This document shows, in pieces, positions 54,621 through 64,000 of a stretch of 64,000 nt of DNA. Origin of the DNA: Schizochytrium sp. TIO01 (taxonomy: Eukaryota > Sar > Bigyra > Thraustochytrida > Thraustochytriidae); contig SMSO01000037.1 of assembly GCA_004764695.1 (NCBI GenBank), positions 1,917,747-1,981,746 on the forward strand, given 5' to 3'. The stretch's first letter is position 1; the number at the start of each line of letters is the position of its first letter. The notes beneath the pieces are model-generated. The model was not told the DNA's origin, made no database searches, and saw only the letters and a list, made by a program, of their open reading frames with translations. Made by a program: the position numbers and the translations under genes.

Positions 54621-55297
54621 TTGCCTCGACTCTTTTTAACCTAGACGTGGGCCAACTTCCCAAGTGATGCACTACAAACACAAAGGTATGGCGCACTTTG
54701 CGCTTCTTCGTGCCTTGCAGTACAGTATAACTGGGTGCCTTTTCCAATTCATCAAAGTTGTCCTCATCATATGATGGTTTCTCTAAGTCTGAAGTACATC
54801 TCCCGTAACCGATTTCTGTAGCAGTGAATTAAGTTTCATGTAACGGTAATAACCGGTCCGTCCTTAAGTCATGGCACACAAAATTTCAGACGACATGGTA
54901 TGATTTTATTATTCTGAAGAAATGCTTTGGTTCAACTTTAATGGATCGGGCATCATTTGCTTAGATCACATACGAATACTAATACTATTGTTCTGATTAA
55001 TGAGCTCCAGTGGAAAAATCAATTATATGGCTGAAATGTAAGAATGACAACAAAATGGCCAGAATTCCCTCGTGTCTGCTTCGCATTTGGTTGAGTTTTC
55101 GCAACCTCCGACTTCTGAGTTGGATTGCTTCCACACGAATGACATGTGACTGACAAAATCAATTGTTGGTTCCACTCAACCTCAAATTGACCAAGAAGCC
55201 TTAAGTTCGGACTCAATCATGGCCACTTATCGCACGTGCGTCGAGCAGTTATCGAAACCTGAAATGAGACCAACTACTATCTCGCTAGACAAGCAAG

Positions 55298-56034
55298 TTA
55301 AACCTGGACAATTGCAATACTCGGGGACTGAACCACCTCCATCTCGGTCAGCATCTCTATCACCGTGGACGAGGTGGTGATGTTGTTGATGTAGTATACC
55401 CGACCAATTCTTCTTCTGAAAGAGCTTTCGTGAAACTCCTCTTCTTCCAAGGGCTCTACTCGACCTACCTAGTCGCTATCATAAGCATTGGTAGAAAGGG
55501 ACAGACAGTGTGATCAAGTTAGATAGGTTACAGACCACGGCGGTGGCGCTAACTTGAGTTTTGCTCATGGTCCTACAAAAATCATCGCGACTCACTCAAT
55601 CTGGGCCAAACCAGCAGCAAATCCAAATCGAAAACCGATAGCAGCACAGAGACGCCAGCGAGGGACCGCGCACGAGGGAACTACAGGGCCCCAGAGTTAC
55701 TTACCTCTTTCCAATAGTTTTCCTTAGCAGGGTGTGGCTTTTTTGATTGTGCACGTGCTGGTAGCTGTCGTAGGACTGGATAGGCGAAGGTTAAGAGGGG
55801 CCTGGCAGAAGCAGTAGCAGCGCACCTCTTCATCGTAATCATCTGAGAGTCCATTCTTCTGGCTTCTGCGAGAGGTGTCTTCAGAGCCCATTCTTGACGA
55901 GTAACTCCTGCACATTTGCTTTGGGCTGCGTCAAGGCTTAGCTGGAGAAGTGCCACGACTGGAGAGACTTTTTGGTCCTCTTGGTTGAGCAGGTAGTAAA
56001 GGCACCATTCTGTTTGCCAGTTGTCAAGCAGCAA
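55298..56034 (-). CDS. Possible two-exon gene with a WW-like segment
   Basis: A first open frame (56034-55705) ends at a perfect donor, AGAG|GTAAGT. An acceptor GACTAG at 55469 leads in the matching phase into a second frame (55468-55298) reading FRRRIGRVYYINNITTSSTV. GRVYYINNITT is the middle strand of a WW domain, but the second Trp is not seen. The product would end EVVQSPSIAIVQV. No ATG is visible at the 5' end, so an upstream exon would be needed. Exon phase agreement is the main support. Confidence 0.35.
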
Positions 56035-56158
56035 GCATCAAGTACCGGCTGGAGTACCTTCTCTGGATTTTTTCTCTACGTACGAGGCATTCGCGAAACT
56101 GCAAAGAGAATCAGGTTCATTGCTTGGGGAACAATTCTGACCTTGACAAGCAGAGACA

Positions 56159-56530
56159 ATGCGTGTGAGCTTCTTTGGAATTTTCAGTTACCTGCGCCGC
56201 AAATCACGTGAGCGTCGTGAATCTCGAAGATTGAGCCGTCAAGCAAGCCGTCAGGCAAAGTGGATGCAAGAGCAGCGCAGCAATGAAAATGATATGCTGG
56301 TGAATATGGGCACGACTCTTCATGGGGATGAGTTTCATACAAAATCTGCAGGCCGATCGAACAGGGCATCGGCCCCAGCGCGAGCAACCAGGAGAAAAGG
56401 AGATTCTTCAAGGAGGGCGGCCAGTCGTCGTGTGTCGGAGAACTTTGTCCGAACCATTACTTACAATGATTACATTAGCCACCAACAGCAACAAGAGGAT
56501 GACCCATACCGCGGAGCCCGCATCTTCTAA
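56159..56530 (+). CDS. Hypothetical small basic protein
   Basis: 123 residues from the ATG at 56159 (MRVSFFGIFSYLRRKSRERR). It is very rich in Arg and Ser, with several RRxS-type phosphorylation sites (RRKGDSSRRAASRRVSENF), and ends QQQQEDDPYRGARIF. Apart from a short hydrophobic start (VSFFGIFSYL) there is no signal or membrane helix. Codon use is consistent with coding. The family is unknown. Confidence 0.45.
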   Translation: MRVSFFGIFSYLRRKSRERRESRRLSRQASRQAKWMQEQRSNENDMLVNMGTTLHGDEFHTKSAGRSNRASAPARATRRKGDSSRRAASRRVSENFVRTITYNDYISHQQQQEDDPYRGARIF

Positions 56531-56769
56531 TTACAATAGTCTTTCGCAGAGGCACTATTATTCAAGTTTTCTGTGATGAGCTGGCTCATGGCGTGGTTAC
56601 TAACTTCTGCCAACAGAGCATCACGCGCTTGATGTTCCTTCGGCTCTGCAAACGGGTTTGCGTGGAGCTTACTCACTTTCTCTCTTGCATATTGCCTTCT
56701 TGCAAAGCTGACTCGGGTACATTGGTTTTCACGTTTTGTGCAGTATACGTGTTGTTGTTGTTGTTGTTA

Positions 56770-56809
<40 letters not shown>

Positions 56810-59800
56810 CAACTTTTTTCTTGTTTCTTAATTCATATGTCGGGCTCAAAGGTGCATGATCCAAGAAGAATCTGTCCTACATTTGCTCGACTTTTCAAAA
56901 TCGATGTTTTTGTTGTCTATTACTCATTCTTATTCCTGTTGTTTCTCTGACTCTTGTTCAAATTTTAGCATATCAATAGGTCGCCCAATAACTTTCGCAC
57001 CAATTGCTGCAATTTCCCTACAAATTTAATGGACTGTGCAACAATAAGCAAACATGTGTGCTTGTTAGGTTGTCTCTTGATCAGACAATATGTTTGCCAC
57101 GCGTGTGCTTAGTATGCTTATTTACTAAATGACAAGAAACCCACGCAAAAGGAGTTTATCTAAGTCACGTGTGAGTCGGCCATCCTCAAAAGTATTGGCT
57201 GCCCCTGAAAGCCAAATGTGCGCACTCTTTCTTTTTCTTCTTAAATGATACAATAGATGTGATACTAATTACTTAATTATTGCAAATCTATCCGGAACTG
57301 TGAAGTTCATGCCGGCGATGCTTTTTCTTAGCTTTGACCTCATTCTGATAACGTGTTAACATGCTTCTAAAGGTGTCCATAGGCGATAGATCTATTGGCA
57401 TATTTCCATGTTAACATACAACAGGGAAATCCCTTTGCAGCAAAAATTGTTCGAAATCTGCTGAAATGAGATGCTCGAAAAGTTAAGGATATATATATAC
57501 AATGACATCAAAATATCTTCCATTTGTTCTCTGTTAGTTCTTTTTTTTAAAGCACAATATACGTATCAAGGCTGCAAATTTTAGTGGATCATATAGTAAA
57601 CCTGCTGAACGTAAAATTTATGCCTCCTAATTGCATACTTGTTGAATCAAGATTGGTATGGGCTAAGTTAGCTATTGCTTTTGCGGCGTTGCCACAAAGC
57701 TTTGATTATTTGTGCAATACATTCAGTGACTTGTATCCCCACAATGTATTTGCAATTCGTAAACCCGAAAAGCCAATCTGTTAGTCAGCATGATTGGCAA
57801 GCTGTAGAGTCGAAACTTTAGATGATGAGGGCATATTTGCTCAATGGTGAAGCATTCTGTTTCTGTATAGCTTGCTGTCCGCGTGCTAATGTTATGTATT
57901 TTGTCATGCAAATGGATACATTTTCATAACCAATTCTTTATCTTTGTCTAAAAGAGAGAAAAAGATAATAATTGAAATGTCGCAAGCAATGGTTTTACTC
58001 TGGCGTATTGAAAGTAGAACTTAAAAGTCAGAGCCTTTGTTGTTTTGTCTCCAATATTATGCAGTGCCTAGTTTCCTTTTCATTCGAAGATATCAGTTTT
58101 TATTTGGACTCTCTCCTAACTAATACCTAGCCTTTGACTGGCGACAGTAGCTACCTCGTTTTGCAAGCTGGCTCTTTGGTAAACTCTTTTGTGATTGTAC
58201 TACATCTCTCATTCAATATTGATGGATCACTGGTGCCTTGCAACTTGATACTTCACTCCTACACAGATATCCTTGACTCGTTTCAAATTGACTTAATGCG
58301 GAAGACTTACGACGTAGGTTCACTGCTTACCGCTTGAATGTTCACATTCACAAAATGCGCGAATTTCTCGGAAAGCATTTAATATAACGCAAATGATTGA
58401 AACACAATTCATCTGTTCGATGTCTTATAGACGATATGTCTTCACTACTCTAACGATTCAACATAATGCGTGTGATTGACCTTCCTCGCCGTTTGCAATA
58501 ATGAAGATGATATCGAAGCATATGTTAATCATAGAGGAATTCGTAGCGCATAAGCAGCGAAGTTGTCTTCATCTCCATGAACCCCTCAGGCAATCAATCA
58601 ACCAGTTCCAAAGTGCCCTCGTCAAGCCTTTGTGGTGCCAAGATCCTAGAGAGGCTTAGTGCCTATTTACCTCTAGAGCTAGGTTCGCATGACTCAAAAG
58701 TGGAAAGCTGGAAATAAAGGACACGCACCAGCTTGAAGGAACTTCGACTCGAAAGGAAGCTCCGGCCGCGAGCGAGCCCACCACTCAAAGTACTCCATCC
58801 GAATTGTTTTGGTTCACACACATTCCCTGATCATTCGTGGCATGCCTCTGAGCCTCTGCAATTTAGTTCGTAGTTTAGAGTGCGATCGAGGGCATGCCAT
58901 CAGCGTTCCTGCAGCTGACGTGACGCTTCATGCGCTGCTGGCGAGTCCTGGCTTCAGGAGATTCAGTTTCACTACCTCCTACTAGGCCTGTCTATGAAAG
59001 AAACTTTAATTCTTCTTTGTATTTTGTATTTTTTAAAATTAAAAATCAAACTTATTTTTAAAAAATTAATCAAACATATTCACATAACATCGCATATCAA
59101 AGGTTAATTATTATTTAGAAAAATAAAAATAAATAAAAATAAGAAAAACAATGAAATTGGCGGAATGGGTGTGTACTCTTTTGCAAATTTTCTAGAGGTG
59201 ATATCGCCTTCTACTTTGTCTCTACAACTTACCTAGCATCTAGGGCCTCCAAAAAGGGCTTCTCGGGGAAACTTTCTTTATGAATGTCATGCGGCTGCGC
59301 CCATTTCACTTGATCAAGCAGCTTTGCAACGCAACTAAACAACGCTTCATTAGCCACCCGAAATAATGCTATGTTGTTCCTGGGCGCCGGGAAGCTGACG
59401 GGACCGCAAGCCGCATTTCCGCGATCATAAAGAAGGACACCAGGCCCTCCGAGCGTAGCGATAAGCTTCCGATTACCTTCTTTTGCGTGTGACAGATTCC
59501 CGTGACAAAAGTAGTAATCTTCAAATTGCCTAAGAATATCCTGATGGCAAAGGATCTTGAATTCGGGGCAACAAAACCCTTTTTTTGACAAAACAGTATC
59601 GAGTTTCAATTGTCTACAAATTCAAAACGTATCGACCAAAAGGACACTTTCGAGAACTTCTAGACCCTTGCAAAAAGACGGAGCAGGAGGCTAAAGCTAA
59701 TTTCGCACATACAAAGACCTAGGTACTAAGAGCTACAAAGGTTTCGAGAGCAACAGATCCCCATCACCTCGAAAGACGCAACAGCGACTTACAGTAGATA

Positions 59801-62388
59801 TAGGAAAAGGAGAACTTGGCAAATAGAACTATCGTTAGAAGGAACCTTCAAGAATCATCCCTTTTTCTTATCCAGAAAATTGAAGAAAGAGCCCGTCACA
59901 ATCAAAGTGGGAGTAGTGTTCTCAGATCTAGTAGGGCATATATTACTGTCTGAGTGAGGCACAATTTGAAAACGGAAAACACTTCAAGATCGATCCTTGG
60001 TGCGCACGCGCCCGTGCTAAACAGTACAATACTGTGTTACACCATCGTTGAGCAATTTAACAAAGTGGAACCGTTTTGAAGGATCACTCGAGCTTGTTAA
60101 GAGTTAACACAAACAAACAATAAGCAAGCAACAGAACCTAAGTGAAAGCTGTCAAGGGTGTGGACCTTTGCAATAAAGCCCAGCTAACAGAATTAAAAAA
60201 CATAGAAAGAATTTGCAGCATCAAGGCCTCATATTGGAAGGAACCAACAGCCCCATCAGTGTTTACTAATTGGAAATAGCTATAGCGCATTTGAGTTCCT
60301 GTAGTAAAACCCAAAGCCACGTAGAGCACCGCCGCACCTCGGCTGCACTCTTCCCTAGCGTGACAACCCTGACATTATCTATAGTGGATCCACTTGAATC
60401 ATATAAAGGCACTCGAGGGGCACGTGCCAGTAATAACGCACTCTGTGCACGCGCCGGCGCACTGTATGTAGAGCTAAGAGTCTTAGTTGGAATAATTGAG
60501 TACTACTAGTCAGTCTGACTTACTCATAAATACTTTCAAGTAAGACGAGAAAGGAGGGGACTTTAATTCATTTATTCATACATAATTGAAAGCGCCATCG
60601 CCGCCATCGCGAGGGTCCCGTGGCGAGCAGAGTTGACAAGGCTGCTGCTGGAGCCTTGGCAAAGGGGCATTCCCGCTTCGTTAGGCAGGACGACCGTGGC
60701 CAAGGCAGGCGAACCTAGTTGGGGTTGGCTGACTGGTTTTTTCGTTGGCTGCTCGATTGATTGTCCAGATCGCTCCCGAGGTTCTCGAGGCGCGTTCAAG
60801 AAAGAACAAACGAGAGAAAGAACAAACGAGAGAAAAGAAAAGTCGGTCGTTGGCAGGTAGGTGTTGAGGCGCGCAGCCTCCGGGAAGGGCTTCAAACGAT
60901 ACCCAAGAACGGAGCAAGCCAAAGCAAAGCGAGAGAACGTGAAGGCCTCTGATACCCGTAGATAAAAGTCTTACTTTTTTCTTCACTCTTTCAAACACCT
61001 TGGAAAGAGCGAAAGACGCGGAAGGACGTGTGTGCCGAGCGGGACTGTGAGAGAGGCACCCAGCGATTCGTCTTTCAACGGCAGACCTTGAAAAGCTACC
61101 TAGGAGGGATTGAAGGAGTACACGTAGCGCATTACTTTGGAAGTCTGGTGAATAACGGGATCGAAGGCTTGTTGTGACCTCGGTATCGTAGCGAGACAGA
61201 CTCTCGGACCTTTCTCTTGGAACGAAACGACGCGGTAGTGCATCTGTAAAATTGAGAAAAGTGCTGCTAGAGGAAATTTAAACTCTTTGTATGGCTCAAA
61301 CTGTAAATTGGCCAGAAAGTAAGGGAAGACTAGCAACTACGCCGACAATCCGGCAGTCTAGCTGCCAGGCGGGACGTTGGTTTGTATCTTGACTCAAAGC
61401 TGTGAGACTCTTCAACAAGTGGCGTAAGGCCAAAAATCCTCTTGCCATCCTATAAAGGTTGGCCACGCGCCCATATACCCTCGCTCACTCAATTCAAATT
61501 GCATCCATTCTCAAGTGGAAAATAAGTTCGCTGCTAAGTGTTTAATTATTGACGGGCCAGTCAAATCACAGCAGTGGTAGTAATTATCATAGGCAGTCCG
61601 AAAGTGAATGCTGCGAAGCTGTGTTTCGGAGACCGTCCGGTGATACTGCATAGCAGTTCTCGAGCTTTCCTCTTGCACGCTGTATAATCTGCAAGTAAGC
61701 AACTCAAAGAGCAAAACAAGCAAGTAAAGAAGTTTGAGCAAACAAGCAGGCTATACTGTTACTCAGCGCACCCTTTTGCGGGTAAGAATTACCCTACAGA
61801 AAAGGAACTCTAAAACAATCTGGTAGTCTAGGCAGGTACCTACTGCTGCATTTTTTGCCAAAGTAAGCTGCTCTTTCCATTGTCACCGTTATTGTTATTC
61901 CTGCTGTCAGGGCTGTTGCAGTTGGAAGCATCAATACCATAAATACATTTACAGAAGTGCAAGTGGCTCACTTTTGGCTTCACGCTCTCGGGATCAATCA
62001 AGGCGTGACGCCTTTTCTGAGGCCGCTGCTGTCCCTCTGCAAACGAGCTGCGCGATTTCGTGAAAAACCAAACAACAATTGGACTAAATCGACAAGTGAA
62101 CTCGAGCTCGCCGCACTCAAACTGTCTATCTCTAGCCGAGTGATTATAGCCGTCATTTCTCACCAAAGATTCCTTTGCGGACGTTCAAGACACAAAGTGG
62201 CTTGATTCCCATCCAGAAGTAACTGCACTATAGTTGTCTGGTCTACAATTTCAGGGATAGGCATAGCTAAAGTGCGACTTTGATATCCAAGCGGCGAACT
62301 TTGTTCTACCGCGCCAACCAGACCTTGCAATCTCAAAACGATTGTGAAGGATAAAAGCTAGTTTTGTAACAATCCCGCAGAAAGCCAA
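56531..62388. other. 5.8-kb gene-poor region
   Basis: A TTG/TGC microsatellite lies at 56748-56807, then AT-rich DNA to 58500. GC-richer islets at 58560-58980, 60300-60480 and 60590-61090 carry no recognised domain. A minus frame at 59233-59613 of 126 codons is flanked by AG|GTAAGT and TTTGTAG, but such open lengths are expected by chance in this much spacer. 60796-60838 has an imperfect AGAAAGAACAAACGAG repeat. 62170-62388 is the probable 5' region of the methyltransferase. Confidence 0.4.
56748..56807. repeat. TTG tract followed by about twelve TGC units
   Basis: A trinucleotide microsatellite. Frames across it would encode polyCys/polyLeu/polySer and are not genes. Confidence 0.85.
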
Positions 62389-63369
62389 ATGTCGCGCAGC
62401 AAAGAATACTGTCGTATCCAAGAGGCAGCCTCATTGTCAGACTTACACCGCCTCGAACCAGCATGTTGGGTTGCTCACATTCGTGCTTCGTCAAAATTGA
62501 TTAAAGACAGACTAGCCGTCCAGCTTGCTGGTCAGGAAGGTCCTCAGCTTAGTGCTCAATTCTCCATGCTAGGTGCAAACTTCATGAACGACATAGTTGA
62601 ACTCAGAACAGTGTATGTAGACCATGTTGTTCAAGATTTTGCTGAAGCAGGGGGGCGACAGATTGTCATTCTTGGCGCCGGTATGGATACACGGGCATGG
62701 CGTTTGATGAAGCTTCACTCACGAGGAATGACTGTCTTCGAGCTTGATGAACAACCTATTCTGGATGTAAAGCGTGAGCGTCTTGGAAAAGAAGTTATTG
62801 CAAAGACATTATGCCGGCGAGTTGAAGTCCCTAAAGACTTTGGGGATGATGATTGGGATGAAGCTCTGTTAGATAAAGGTTTCGACAAGTCGCAGCGTTC
62901 TCTATTTATTCTTGAAGGGGTTTCAATGTACATGACCGAAAGTGCATTTGATCAGACTCTTAAGAAAACTGCAGCTCTTTCTGCACCCGATAGCGTCATC
63001 GTCGGAGATTGGGTACCGCGGCTGACAATCCAGAACAAGGTTCCTGGACCTGCACAGGAAATTCTACGTGTTTTTGCAAGAGATTATGATCGACCTTGGC
63101 TTTTTGGACCTCGCAATGAAAAGGTGTTCAATAAGATGCTGGCTCAGGTTGGCTTCTCAACAGTTGAACAACTAACATCCAAAGGTCTTGAACGTGAGGT
63201 GAATGAGATTTGCCCATCTCCGTATAGACCTACTTTTGAAGTACGCCCGAAAAAGATTTCCCTGGGAGCCTACGTTGTCTGGACGCTTTGTACATATGGC
63301 CCGGCTAGAATTTGCGCTGGGGCTCCAGCAGACATTGGCCTTCGTGTGTATATGGCTACCTTTGAATGA
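62389..63369 (+). CDS. SAM-dependent methyltransferase of the LCM/PPM (leucine carboxyl methyltransferase) family
   Basis: 326 residues from the ATG at 62389. The SAM-binding core is clear: a conserved Arg region before it (ELRTVYVDHVVQDFAEAGGR), then QIVILGAGMDTRAWRL (91-106), the acidic second-strand end FELDEQP (117-123) and the FILEGVSMYMTE block (172-183). This is the organisation of the LCM family, which includes PP2A leucine carboxyl methyltransferase and many bacterial TIGR00027-type enzymes of unknown substrate. It lacks obvious LCMT1 or TYW4 extensions, so the substrate is open. A bacterial origin by transfer is possible, but codon use does not differ from its neighbours. No signal peptide is seen. 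Confidence 0.85.
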   Translation: MSRSKEYCRIQEAASLSDLHRLEPACWVAHIRASSKLIKDRLAVQLAGQEGPQLSAQFSMLGANFMNDIVELRTVYVDHVVQDFAEAGGRQIVILGAGMDTRAWRLMKLHSRGMTVFELDEQPILDVKRERLGKEVIAKTLCRRVEVPKDFGDDDWDEALLDKGFDKSQRSLFILEGVSMYMTESAFDQTLKKTAALSAPDSVIVGDWVPRLTIQNKVPGPAQEILRVFARDYDRPWLFGPRNEKVFNKMLAQVGFSTVEQLTSKGLEREVNEICPSPYRPTFEVRPKKISLGAYVVWTLCTYGPARICAGAPADIGLRVYMATFE

Positions 63370-64000
63370 GTGTACTCAAACTAAGTTGCTGCAAGTCACT
63401 CAATGTGTTTTCTCACACCAAATCTTCACGGGCATTTATGAGCCGTTAGGCTCGCTATGAGCTCAATACCTACTTCCGCCATGGTTGTATGATGTGTGTT
63501 GTTTTGGCGTTTTGTGTTTTTGTTGATGAAAAGTTTCTTGACCCCTTGCGTGTTTCTAAAGGGGACTGAGGGACTTTGTTTATTGTGAGAATTGTCTTCG
63601 ATACACAATTTCCTAAATTAAATGAAAATAATACAATTTATGAAATTTAGTCATATTAGTATAGCCACATTATTGGTCATGAATTACATTATTTCAGTCT
63701 CTGAGACTAAGGATCCTGAAATAGATGAAACGAGACAATTTAAAACCTGTCACTTTCGTCTAAGCTCATCTCGTCGTTGGATAGTCTCACGTTGATTGAT
63801 TAGCAAATAAGTCAGTCCAGGTGGAATCAAGTAGCATTCTTTAACTCTTCATGGGTTCTTTCTTTGTGGACCACTAGCGGTCATGCGACCGACGTAGTTC
63901 TGGGCTAATTGTTTCTCGTGTTTGACCACCTGTAACCTGCAGGCACGAATTAAATCCTGCAGGCAATCGTTTTGTACGTTCATAACAACCTCTCGCTCCA
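63370..64000. other. 3' flank and right window edge
   Basis: AT-rich 3' flank of the methyltransferase. On the minus strand 63874-64000 is open to the window edge and reads YERTKRLPAGFNSCLQVTGG, ending PELRRSHDR and TAG. It could be the 3' end of a gene beyond the window, but 41 open codons are weak evidence. Confidence 0.3.

Larger units (their letters stand above)
53687..56158. other. Spacer with two candidate minus-strand gene pieces
   Basis: 53690-54300 is AT-rich. 54318-54620 and 55298-56034 carry candidate minus-strand coding regions listed separately. The rest shows nothing recognisable. Confidence 0.35.

Noticed and set aside
59233-59613. A 126-codon minus frame flanked by TTTGTAG and AG|GTAAGT
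   Set aside because: The splice-like borders are attractive, but several open runs of this length are expected by chance in about 35 kb of spacer, there is no domain, and neighbouring frames give equally protein-like readings between frequent stops.

Overview
The window is nuclear DNA from a eukaryotic microbe. It carries the kinetochore protein NDC80, mitochondrial TIM44 and ATP synthase alpha with presequences, cytosolic ribosomal proteins uS19 and uS8, a DBP3-type DEAD-box helicase, and a DENN-domain protein. Genes are mostly intron-poor, sit on both strands, and are separated by 0.5-6 kb of AT-richer DNA with many microsatellites. Highly expressed genes (uS19, uS8, ATP1, TIM44, DBP3) are strongly C/G-ending; the others use mixed codons. 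This fits a compact protist genome. My best guess is a thraustochytrid/labyrinthulomycete-like stramenopile, but nothing here proves the lineage.

Layout: 1-7554 (+) is a left-truncated giant DENN protein with several F-BAR-like coiled-coil modules; 8741-10776 (+) NDC80 with one frameshift; 12073-13110 (-) RPS15/uS19 with a probable intron just after the ATG; 14111-15217 (-) a polyQ low-complexity protein; 18678-19379 (+) an unknown protein; 20464-22089 (-) DBP3 and 24566-26323 (+) TIM44 with an inserted WW domain, divergently arranged; 27420-30101 (-) a large multipass membrane protein; 32163-32555 (+) RPS15A/uS8 converging on 34620-36281 (-) ATP1; a GC-rich and microsatellite-rich gene desert at 36.3-40.9 kb; 40916-42061 (-) an ELMO-domain protein; 44883-45791 (+) a DUF4336-like protein; 47302-48540 (-) a type I membrane protein; 50211-51393 (+) an unknown, frame-disrupted gene; 51944-53686 (+) a flavin amine oxidase; 56159-56530 (+) a small basic protein; a second desert at 56.6-62.3 kb; and 62389-63369 (+) a PPM/LCM-type methyltransferase.

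There is no operon-like functional cluster. The window mixes housekeeping genes (kinetochore, translation, ribosome biogenesis, mitochondrial import, ATP synthesis) with lineage-specific membrane and coiled-coil proteins. The most unusual points are the DENN plus tandem BAR-like architecture, the WW domain inside TIM44, a threefold degenerate repeat of one gene's C-terminal tail next to a kinase fragment on the other strand (51.3-51.9 kb), a repeated GCGTATTTTA motif with an inverted repeat between DBP3 and TIM44, and several short GC-rich islets in AT-rich spacers that read like relics of genes. Many 60-130 codon open frames in the spacers are expected by chance and are not annotated as genes.
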